Origin: Ancylostoma caninum
Lineage: Eukaryota > Nematoda > Chromadorea > Rhabditida > Ancylostomatidae
Direction of reading: 5' to 3'
DNA: 64,000 bases
Assembly (NCBI GenBank): GCA_037903475.1
Contig: JBAJFG010000082.1
Location: 1-64,000, forward strand
The notes under the pieces: model-generated
The model's input: only the letters and a program-made list of their open reading frames with translations
Told to the model about the DNA's origin: nothing
Database searches by the model: none
Shown here: positions 32,601 to 44,600 of the stretch, in pieces
Layout: each line of letters begins with the position of its first letter
Numbering within the stretch: the first letter of the stretch is position 1
Program-made: the position numbers and the translations under genes

Positions 32601-35600
32601 ATTAATAATAATATTAATTATAATAATAAACAATAAATAAAAAATATATTAAAAATAATAATAAAAATAAACAATTAAAAACAAACTAACACAAGATTTT
32701 TATTTGTATTGTAAAGTAATTTCGAAAATTTGGCGACCCATTCTCGGGGGGGGGGGCGCGCCCCACCCCCCCCCCCCCCCCCCTGCGTCCGCCACTGGTA
32801 TATACCAATTTGAATGAACCCACCGTTGGAGCGCACGGCCGTTGCTCCACTATGGCTCCTGTGCAGAATCCCTGAACGGCGGGATCAGCGACAAGACAAA
32901 ACCGTCGCCTGCTCTCCATCATCGTGAAACAGGAGCAGGAAGACCATGGCGACCAAGGCGACCACGCAGGAACTAGAATGAATAATTCGCTCTTGTACTG
33001 AAGGGCACGTAGAATGTGATAATTTGCTTTTCGACTTTTCAAGTTCCTCTGTAGACCCAGAAAATCGATTCTTGCACACAGGCTTGGAATTATGTTGGCT
33101 AGTTCACTCACATTTTTTCGTAATAATAAATATTGATGCGAACAATTGTTATTGATGCAAAAGCAAAGCTTTCAAAGTTTTTGTGAACTTACTAGTACGA
33201 AGATGCTGTTCGTTAGGCGGCAGGCATTCTATGTCTGCAGAACAAGCACGAGTTTCCAGAGATGAGCCGTCACACTGCAAATATTTTGCTGTTTATGACA
33301 CGTATTATAACGAAATAAAGGTTGCGAGGATATACCAACTAGACGTACTACGTCTAGTTGGTATATCCGAACTGGAACATGGACGTAACTGTCTAATCCT
33401 TATGTGCAATCCTTATTTGTTGGTAGATTGGCCAGTTTTTAATGTATCATGCCCTTTTTCGTCTTAATGAATGTGCTGTAGAATACCTTCGAAGAAATTT
33501 AAGAGAAGGCTGAACGAAATTCTCTTTCGCATGTTAAGCACTCTCAACAAGAGTAAACAATAGGTAAATTACAATACGTATCTTGAGAATAATTGTCGTA
33601 CACTATTCGAGCCTATACATCAACAGTGGACTACCTCGGATTGGCCTTTAATTTGGGTAAGTGTTCCGAAAATGAGGCTGTCAATCAATCTAGACTCCTC
33701 CGCCTACAATTATACTGCAAAGTCTCTGAAACAACCACTGCATAGCCGAAACATGACACTTTCAGGCTACAATTCGTTCGGCTGACTCTTTTGCGAAAAA
33801 GAGGCCAAAAATTATAGCGGAACGAAAAGTAGGCTGAGCTGCTGTTTTAACTAACAGAGCACCGAGTTTTCTCAAGGATTTCCAAGGGTCATTGACGGTG
33901 GACTGCAAATGACCATTTCATCCTCTTCGCACACTTGCTTCATGTCACTTCAATCAGGTTCAGCTGCTCCCCTGGATAGTGCATCCATCACAGCATTGGC
34001 TTTACCAGCCACGTACTGTATGTCAAGCTTATATTTTTGGACCTCAAGCGCCCACCGGAGTACTCTCGCCGACACATTTGTTCGTTTAAATAAGCTCGCG
34101 AGAGATTTATGGTCCGTCCTGACAATTGTCCGCATTCCATAGATGAAGAAATGGAATTTCTTCAGCGCAAATACCACTCCCAGTGCCTCCAAGTCACTAA
34201 TGTGGTAATTCTTTTCCGCCTTGGACAAACTCTTCGATGCAAAGTAGAGAGGGTTCAGCATCCTATCCTCTCCTTCTTGACATAACACCGCGCCTAGGCC
34301 GCTCCCCGACGCATCCGTGTATATGATGAAGGGGTGTGTTCCGCTAGCTGCTCCCTCCAAGTTCGGTTGTCCCAGCACTGGGGCCGTTGACATGGCCGCC
34401 TTCAGCTCTTCGAACGCCTGATCGTGAGCCTGTGTCCACTTCCACTCCACTTTCGTACTTGTCAGTTCGTACAGACTTTTCGCCACCTTTGCAAACTTCA
34501 GGATAAACTTCCTATAGTATGATGCCATACCCAAGAACGTCCTTAATTCGCCTACATTCTTAGGATTTGGGTAGTCCTTGATCTTCTGGATTTTACTCGG
34601 ATCCGTACTCACCCCTTTGGCATTGATTATGTGCCCCAGGAACTCTACTTTTTCACTGAGGAATTTGCACTTCTGCGGTTTCAGCCGAAGGTTTGCTTTT
34701 CGCATTGCAGTTAAAACCATCTCTAACACTTGGAAGTGCCCTTCCCTGGTTTCCGTCGTGACCAAGATGTCGTCGATGTACACAAAAACTTCACTATCTT
34801 TTATGCCTAGTATCCTGAAGCCAGGTCGAGTGTAGAGAAAAACTTTTTACCACTTAAACTCTGTAGGACCGTATCAATTGTTGGTAGTGCATACGAGTCC
34901 TGCTTTGTAATCTTGTTCAATGCCCTGTAGTCAACGCATAGTCGTAAAGTACCATCCTTTTTTTCTTACTAGGACTACAGGAGACGCCCAATCGGACTTG
35001 CTTTTCCGAATGATTCCTCGTTCCAGCAGTCCTTTTATTATTTCTTTGAACTCCCGGCGTGCTCCTATTGGCACAGGCCGTGTCTTCTGCTTTATAGGTG
35101 GACTATCCCCGGTGTCTATCTCATGAGTCACCAGGTCTGTTTGAGTTAGTTCAGCATTCCGCACAGCGAACACATCCGAAAACCTTGAAGCTAACTCTCC
35201 TTATTCAGCCGTCATTGAACTCCCCTGTGAAATCAGTTCCATGAGTGCCTGTTTTCTCTCATGCGAGTCACTCGCCTCCTTTGGTTGTTTCTCCATCATA
35301 TCAGCCTGCTCCTCTAGGGCTGCTCGAGGTACATAGTTCTCATTTTTCCAACTACCGACCACTTCCCCTTTTCGGAATACCATCGGCTGGTCGCCGACAT
35401 TCGCTACCGGCAATTGCACAATTCCCTCCGTGGAAAGTTTGCACACTCCAGGTGCCAGAGCTGCATTTTCCGACTCGTAGAAGGCGTCGGTTTGCTTTGA
35501 CGTTACTTCTACTGGGAGGAATTTCATACATCCAGCTGGCAGGAACATCCTCTCATGTACTCTTGCCTCCTCACTGGTGCTCTCACTATGTATGAAACGC

Positions 35601-38600
35601 CCTTCCTCTGATTCTGCTTGGGGTACCTTACCTAACCTTAGTCCAAACACTTTTAAGGCATTGGTACCCAGGACAATTATGTCGTCTAGTCCCTCTCCAG
35701 CATGGAAGGCTACGGGTTTGGTTTCCCCCTCCATTGTAACCTTCATCTTGATTGTATCGATGAAGCTCATTCGTTCACCAGATGCGTTACGAACGATGGC
35801 TTCCACTCTAGGAATTCTCTCGACGTACCTATCAATGTCCACTTTCTTCTCTCGTGCTCTGCGGAACACATTGAGAGGAATTATTGATGTTTCGGATCCT
35901 GTATCTAAAAGGGCAGCTAGCTCCATTCCCATCACAGTGATTGGTACTACCGCTTTCTCGCCGAACAGACCTCCCGTTTGCTCAGTCATAGCGGTTTTGC
36001 TAGCTGTACAGAGGAACTTATCAAGTAACGCTGAGAACGATCCATGGTTTTGTGGACTCGCTGTCAACGACCCCTTGGTTAATGTCCTGCTTGCCGTTGC
36101 ACCGACACCATCCGAACTGGTGCAGCGCCTTGCTATGTGCCCCTTTTTGCCGCGTTTGAAGCACTTCACCTCCTTCTCGGATTTGGTTGCCGTCTCCTTT
36201 ATCGTTTCATCATTGCCTACTTTCCTTCCTACACTGCTTGATGTCTTCCACGACTCGCTCATTTCCAACATACGCGAGCTTCCACTGCGCTGCTCACTCG
36301 AACGTGTCAACGGGGTTTTAATCAGATTTCTACTTTGCGTCATCTCATTCGCTGTCCTTTTTGTACGCTCCAATCGAAGAGCTGCCTCCTTCACTTTTTC
36401 GTAGACCGCTTCTTTATCACTAGTCTCTAAGGCGTCCGCTAGAGTGTAGCTACCTTCCCACCTAGCTAACTGATTGAAAAGGATCTCAGCCTTCTGCAGC
36501 GAGATTGCCTCCGGTGGTGTATCAGGGTAGGCCCTACTTGCTATTCTCTCCAACACCAGACAGAATTCAGTCACCGACTGTCCTTTCCTCATGTTGAGTT
36601 TTCGCGGGGCCGTCATCGCTTTCAATCGTGCGCTGTTTTTATCCTCGCATAATCGAGTTCTCATAGCTTCTACCACTTCATCGAAGGTCCCCGACCTCAC
36701 AGATGTTGGCAGGGATCTCCACGGATCTCCCTCCTACGAGGGATCCCAGCCGATTTGCTGCGAGGCTACGTGGCGCGACCCCGGGTGGCGGGTAGGGGGT
36801 TTACCGCGGACCAAAAGCAGCCATGCGCTTGCCCTGCGACGCGGGTAGATCTAGAGGATGGACTCCTTAGTTCGACAGTGCTGGATTCGATTCATACGGC
36901 CGGCATATGGGTGTGAACATGCACTCACGCGCGTGGGTGTGTGCAAATGCTTTGTGTGGGCTGTATCCTGCAGTTCGGATTTGGCCAAAAGCTCGCATTC
37001 TAACGAGTGGAAGCGCATGAGAGGCGAGTGGGGGCCGCCTCTAACAAATTAGTCCCTTGTCCACGGGGGGAATCCTTCTCCTCGTCATTCGAATGCCGGC
37101 GACAGGCCGTAGTGACAGGCCGGCTGACGAACACCCCACGTCACATCTAATGGATCATGACGTCAAATGGATTCAAGAAGAAGGCTAAGCGTACGCAAGA
37201 ATCGACGCCCACGCGCGGGGCCCGGTGAGTGTGGACAATAATATGCGAGGGTCCCCGATGCTTCGCGAACGGCGGCATCGGGGGGCAAGCAGGCGAGTCG
37301 TTAAGGATAACAACGTAGCCAAGACGCTTATTGCTCCTTTGAACGTCGGCACGTTGACAGGCCGTTCATTTGAACTGGCAGCAGCACTGCAGCGCCGTCG
37401 AATCGACTTGTGTGCGGCGCAGGAGACGAGGTGGTCTGTCAGCAAATCCAAGGACATCGGGTGCGGATTCAAAATCGTCTACAATGGTAGCCCAGGTACA
37501 AAAAATGGTGTCGGCATCATTGTCTCCGAACGGTTCAGGAATTCCATAGCAGGCGTGGAGCGTTTTGACGACCGTCTTATGAAGATTGTTGTCGTCACGT
37601 TAGAAAGGCGCATACATTTTTTCTCGGCATACGCCCCACAGACCGGATGTTCAGATCGAGCCAAAGACGACTTCTGGGCGCTGATTGATGAGAAGACCGC
37701 TGCAGTACCACCAGAAGATACGGTCATTATTGCAGGGGACTCGAATGGGCACGTAGGATCGACGAAGGACGGCTACAGATGCCACGGCGGCTTCGGATAC
37801 GGGGTGCGTAACGAGGATGGCGAGCGCATTCTCGATTACGCCGAGTCTCATAACCTTGTTATAACGAACATGAGATTTCGGAAGCGTTCATCCCACCTCG
37901 TCTCCTTCTACAGCGGCAGCAACACGACACAGATCGACTACGTGCTTGTGAGGTATCAAGACCAGAAGCTCGTCACAGATGCAAAAGTCGTACCGTATGA
38001 GGCGGTCGCGTCGCAACACCGGCCGCTAATCTGCACAATGAAAATCACGCCGCCAAACAGGAAGCGCGTCGAACGATGTGGGCCGGCTCGAATCAAGTGG
38101 TGGAGATTAAGAGAGAAAGAAATAGCAGTCATCTCTCACATTCAGTTGCCACCCATCACGAACGTCGACGAAGCATGGCAAAAGGTAACTGATGCTGTCC
38201 TCGCAACTGCTCGCTCCGAACTCGGCACGACCAGACCTGATCGACGGAAGATTGACAGGAAGACTTGGCTTTGGACAGAGGAAGTGAGGGCGAAAGTTCG
38301 CGAAAAGAAGCGGCTCTACCACTCTTTCCTTGACAATAAAACGACAGACAACTGGAGGAGTTACCGCGAAGCGAAAAGGGCTGCTAAGAAGGCTGTAGCC
38401 GCAGCGAAGGCGGCTCATTACGATGAAGTCTGTAAGAAGTTAGACTCGAGGGACGGTGAGCGCTTCATCTACCGACTCGCGAAATCGCGTCAGCGCCAAG
38501 CAGACGACGTCGAGAAGTTTCACGGCGTCAACGACGAGCAAGTCCACCTCCTGATTGATCACAAGAAGGTGATGCAACGATGGAAGGATTATTTTGAGAA

Positions 38601-41600
38601 GGTCTCGACGGAAGAATTTGCCCATCCATCCGTCCCAGAAATTCCGCCCACTTCCGGACCAGTGCAGCCAATCACCATCGAAGAGACCATGTATGCACTG
38701 AAGCGAATGAAGCCAGGCAAAGCGACTGGTCCAGATGATATGGCAGCAGAATTGTGAAAGTCGCAGTGCTGGAACTCCGCTGATTGGTTAACGAAATTTT
38801 TTAATCTAGTCATAGCGGAGAAGAAGGTGCCCGTGGACTGGCAGCGAATCACTACCATCCCAATCTGGAAGGGCAAGGGTAGCCCCGCTGACTGCGCGAA
38901 CTATCGACCAATCCGTCTGCTGTCGCATACCATGAAGATCTTCGAACGCATCATTGATCGCCGGACTCGCGAAATCGTCCAGCTATCTCCTAACCAATGC
39001 GGCTTTGTATCCGGATGCGGCACCACCGATGCCATCCACGCCGCCCGTCTCCTGATCGAGAAGCATCGTAAAAAGAAAAGACCATTGCACCTAGCTTTCC
39101 TAGACCTGGAGAAGGCCTTTGACCGCGTCCCACACGAAGTCATTTGCTATGCTCTGCGGCTTCACGGCATTCCCGAAGAGCTGATCGAATGGGTGCGGAT
39201 TCTTTACGCCGATTACAGGAGCAAAATGCAGGCGGCCGCGGGTACGTCGACGGAGTTCCCCATAACCGTGGGCGTACACCAAGGCTCAGCCCTTTCCCCG
39301 CTTCTTTTCATCGTAGTCATGGATGCCATCACAAAGGAGCTCCACAGACCAGCGCCGTGGACGCTGCTGTACGAGGATGACGTAATGCTTGCATCCGAAG
39401 ACAAGGGTGAACTTGAACGACAGACGCAAGCGTGGAGTGACCAGCTGGCAAGGTTCGGCCTCCGCCTCAACGTTAAGAAGACCGAGTATTTGACCACCGA
39501 CGAACACGAGTCTGGCACTATCAAAGTTAATGGCACGAATCTTCCGCGAGCCGCTACGTTCAAATACCTCGGCTCAGTGGTTTCATTAGACGGCAGCCTC
39601 GTCCATGAGATCACCGCACGCGTCGCCGCTGCGTGGTTGAAGTGGCGCTCGCTGACTGGTGTGCTGTGCGACAAGGACATACCAGACCGGCTCAAGTCGA
39701 AGATCTACCGTACCGTGGTACGTCCTGTCGCGCTGTATGGTGCCGAGTGCTGGCCCGCCACTAAGGAAATGGAACGCCGAATCAGTGTCACTGAGATGAG
39801 GATGCTGCGATGGATGGGTGGCTTTGGGCAGCTAGATCGCATATGCAGCCAAGACATACGACAGCGATTTGGGGTAGCTGCGATAGCCGACAAGCTCCGT
39901 GAGGCGCGTCTGCGATGGTTTGGTCACGTTCTTCGCGCTGATGGCGACAAAGTCTGTAGGATTGGCTTCGACGTAGAGGTACCAAGAAAGCGGCCTAAAG
40001 GACGACCAAAGCAAAGATGGCTTGACACCGTACACGGTGACCTCAAGACGGCTGGGATCCATCCCGACCAAGCGCACGACAGAGCAATCTGGCGTCAAAA
40101 GATCAGCAAAGCGGACCCCGCTGCGAAACGGGAAAAACGCTAAGAAGAAGAAGAAGATTGACGGTGGACACATTTTGGACTGGGATGTCAAACTATTTTA
40201 TTTCATTTTATCAAAATGCGCCTCTAGGGCACGCCAAGATGTGAAGTAGAGGTAATGCAAAAAAAAACCGGATAAAAACAAAAACAAACAGGCGATGGTT
40301 GAAGGAACCATTCTTCCGAAAAAAAAAACTGTTAGAACCGAACAACATGAGAACATGGGTTAGGAGCGTTGAAGCCTATTCCAAAAGTTCGTCACGGATT
40401 ATTTTCTCAAGGATCTTCCTAGGCATTGGGGCTTATACTTATGAGTCTATAGTTGGCGAGTTGTGTATTACAGTATTTCCTGAGAATGGCTGTGACTATG
40501 ACCTCCTTCCAGATGTTAGGGACTTCTCCGTGCATCAGCGACACATCAAAATCGTGAGTGGTCTACAAAGGGAGGCTGCGCAATTTTTAGAAACTATTTG
40601 TGGTATTCCGTCGAAAGTTACGGAAGTCGATGGCCTCAATTTCCGCATGACATCAAAAAGTTTGCTTGGATGTACATACAGATTGGGAATGGATTCAGGA
40701 ATAGGAAAGGTAGAGGGCAAAGCCTCATCAATCTCTTCTCTGTAATCAGCGAAAACACTAGCGAAAAAGCACTACAATGCGTCAGCTTTCGATGCATCTG
40801 TCTCATAGAAGTTGTCAGAATCATCCGTCAAGACGGGAGTTTCTGATTTCCCTTAAACTTGCAGCTTACATATTTGCATAGATCTTTGGAGCTAATTTTG
40901 GGGAGACGGTTTTCTCTATTTGCGAAATATTGTCGAGTATGATAGTCTAGGTCAGCACAGACCTTTTTATGTAATGGTTCTGTAGTGGGAGACTGTAAAA
41001 AGCGAAATAGTTCGTACTTTTGTGTGTGCAACTCTCGAATATGCCTCGAGTACCGAATTCTTTTATCATTTTGAAACTTAAAAGAGACAAAATGCGAAAG
41101 CTTTTCGTGAACTACTGACCAAAATCGATGGTACGTGTCGCTAGTGGAACTATGATTCTCGAACACTTTCCACCACTCAAGCATCTAGTCCTTCATAATC
41201 TAGTTTGGCAAGATTCGGAGCTGGCAAGAATGGACAGTAGTCAGCCTCTAGGTTCAATTCAAATTTGAGCATATCATGGTCTGAATTTCCAAAAAGAGGC
41301 ACGATTTTAGGTTCGGCAACAATTTGATCAGTTGAGAGAATTAGATCTATTGTTCAACTGCCTCTTGTCGGAGTGCTGACAACTTGGGACAGGTTTCATT
41401 GATCAAAAAGGTTTGTGAAACGTCCTACGATAAAGTTTCCAGAGCAATTCATGTCAATATTGAAATCGCCAAGAAGTATATTGGCGCTAGGAGCAGAGCA
41501 AAGATCATACAGAGATCAATGGTATAGCCTACTGCTTGTTGGAAGACAGTGGGCGGTACGCTAGAACAATCCGTAGACAAGTATCACGAGATGAGATATC

Positions 41601-44600
41601 TGTGCAAAGAATATCGGCAACGCAGGTACTTCGATGAGGGATGGACTTTGCAGATGGAGAGCTATTAATAAGCATACACAAATCTCCACCAGCTCGCAGT
41701 CAGATATTTTGGGGCTCAACCAAGTCTCAGTATACATACTATATCTGGTTTATTCAAGTGCAAGAAAGAATGTAGAATGTGAATTTCGTTACTTCGTGAG
41801 TTAAACAGGTAACATTTCAGAACTGAACTGCATCCATGGCGGATTAGTGGTTTCCTGCCTATTAGGGAGCAGTAATACATGCTTTACCTCCCAGCTGCAC
41901 ACCACCCACTCACGAGTGTGAAGGCCCTGATTTTTCTCCCGAGCTTCCCTTTTCGGCTCATAGTCATGTGCACACTCCTCTCGGTCATGCTTTTTCTAAT
42001 GTACAGTAGCGAGCAAAAAGATTGCAACTTTTGGTTTTTCGTCCATAACTTCTTTCAAAGCAGGTGGAGGTCCAAATTTTTGTGGAAGTTATAAATACTC
42101 ATATGAGATAGAAATAAGTTGAAACCGCCTTATTCCATGGACCATCTACTTTTTAAGAAAATTTTTTCTCGCCGAAGTCGAAATCTGTAATTTGGCCCCA
42201 TCCCGAATGTCTAACAAAATGAAGTCTATCGTTGGTATCTGACCACGTATTGGTCCCTTGGCGAGGAATCAACCCATAATACTTTACTTGCTTATCCTCC
42301 TTAGCTCGCGCACATGGGTGACGCTGCTGTAGGTGCCACAGGACATTGCAAGCATTTCGTTATTGTTTTCCAGCGTCTGTCCATTGCAAGAATCTTGGCC
42401 TGCTGCAAGTTCAGTCTGGAAAACAATAGATCTTTTTCTATTTGCTTCAGCCAGGTTTTCTTAGGGGCTTTTCGTTGGATCTTCCATCCCGTCGGGCGCA
42501 TCCTCCACAGCAGTTTGTGTGGCAAGCGCGAAGGCTCCATTCTGCGCAAGTAGCCAAATCATTTCAATCTTCTCTTCCTAATTTCAGCAGCGATGGTAGG
42601 CTGGTCACAGCATCTCTTTCTAATTTCTTCATTCCAGACTCGATCTCGTAGAGTGATACCAAGAATTCGTCGAAGACATCGCATTTGAAATGTTTCCAGC
42701 TTTTGTGCATCCGAATGAAGAATTGTCCAGGATTCCGCTCCGTACAACAGTATGGGTAGTATTAGTGCCCTGAATATCTTCATTTTCGTGGAGGTGGAGA
42801 CATTCGTTTTGCGCCATAAACACCAGGCGAGTGATCCAAATGCAGCGGACGCGGTTCCGATACGACTAAGAATCTCCACTGATGACGCAATCTTCTTTTC
42901 CTGCACTATTGATCCAAGATATTTGAAGTTCTGTACTTGTTACAACTCTGCCTCATTTAGATGCACTACCACTGGAGCACCATCCGTTGTGAGGACCTTA
43001 GTCTTTTCTGCGTTTATGATTAGGCGGTATGGCTGCGCAGTCACGCTGATGTCATTAAGGATGCTCGTGGCTTCAGCTTCATCATTCGCGAATATTGCTA
43101 CGTCATCTGCGTACATCAGATCCGTAACAAATTGTTGCTATCCACATTCGACGCCAGCTCTCTTTTTGAAGACCCTTCTCATAATAGCATCGATGACAGT
43201 GTTGAAAAGCAATGGTGATATGACACATCCTTGTCTGACTCCCGTAGACACAGTGAAACTTTCCGACATGCCTCCTCTCACTCGAACTTTGCATATAGAA
43301 CCGTCATAGGTGTTTTGCAGAAGCCTTATAATTTTTCCTGGAATTCCTTCGGCCTCCAATGTGTTCCATAGAGCTGGGTGGTATACACTGTCAAAAGCAG
43401 CAGCAAAGTCTATGAACACTATTATAAGACGCTTTCCGCATCGTATGCGCTCTTCCATTACTTGTTGGAGTGCTCCGCTTAAAAAAAAAAACTTAAAACT
43501 CCGCCTACGGTTTCCGTAGCCGGTCCCAAGCCCGGACAAAGGAGGAGAGTTGATCCCCCGCCGAGGGATCGTAAAACTAGGTGTGAACCCATATGGACAT
43601 TGTAAATGTAAATTGTGATGTAAATGTAAATTGTGAGTTCAAGGCTACCGCGTCCGGGGTTTTAACCGACGCATTGGCGCTAGCGGAGTGCCGGGGCCAG
43701 GGCGCTTATGAAGAGTTGGATACTGTTCACAAAATGAAACTGCGAAGACATCAGAAAATGATGACACCAAAACGACTCTTGAAGATTGCAACATGGAACA
43801 TCCGCACTGGTCATCATGTTGGACAAAAAGAAGCTGTCATCCGTGAATTGCTTCGCTATGGGATATCGATCGCAATACTATCGGAACTCAGGCTGATTGG
43901 CTCTGGACGCCTGCGAGTCGCTTCTCCTGACAACAACGACGAATGGATGATGCTGTATTACTCGAGCGGGGGGGTGAACAACACATGGAAGGCATCGGAT
44001 TTGCACTTGACCGGAAGACCTGCGACAGTGTTATCGCCTTCCAACCTGTCTCAAACAGAATAGCTGTGCTAACACTCGAAGGCACTATCAGAACACACAT
44101 TGTCGCGGTCTACGCTCCCACAGAGATCACTGCTGACTCATCAAAGGACCAATTCTACTCACAGTTGCAACAAGTCATCGACTCCCTGCCTCATAGTGAG
44201 TTCATTATCGTAGCAGGAGACACAAATGCTCATGTAGGGTCACGACGAGAAGGATGGGAAGAAACGCTAGGACACTTTGGACATGGTGAAATGAATGACA
44301 ATGGACTTCGCCTCCTAACATTTGCTGCATCTAACAGTCTCCTAATTGGCAACAGCTACTTTCAACACCCACGGAAACACAAGCTGACGTGGCGTTGCCC
44401 GAAAGGAACAGATTCAGCAGTTCTGGATTACTTCCTCATACCAAGCCGAATCAACCCATATACGCGAGAGAACGTGCGTGTGTTGTCCACTGGTTGACTT
44501 CTGCGAAAACTATTTGAGGTGGATTCAGAAGTGATCCTCTATGGATGTTTCTGTCAGCCTTCTTTCCTGGCTCCTTTATTCAGTTCTGATTGGAAGGGAT

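Larger units (their letters stand above)
33891..40169 (+). mobile_element. Chimeric insertion: antisense gypsy fragment joined to RTE LINE, flanked by one 13-bp duplication
   Basis: ATTGACGGTGGAC is present at 33891-33903, directly before the gypsy fragment, and at 40157-40169, directly after the RTE (AAG)n tail. Both gypsy ends are truncated at unit borders. This fits one retrotransposition event for the 6.25-kb composite. Confidence 0.65.

Noticed and set aside
35245..36404. Plus-strand ORFs up to 275 codons
   Set aside because: They are antisense shadows of the gypsy Gag-protease frame on the minus strand.
39213..39695. Minus-strand ORF of 160 codons
   Set aside because: Antisense shadow of the RTE reverse transcriptase.
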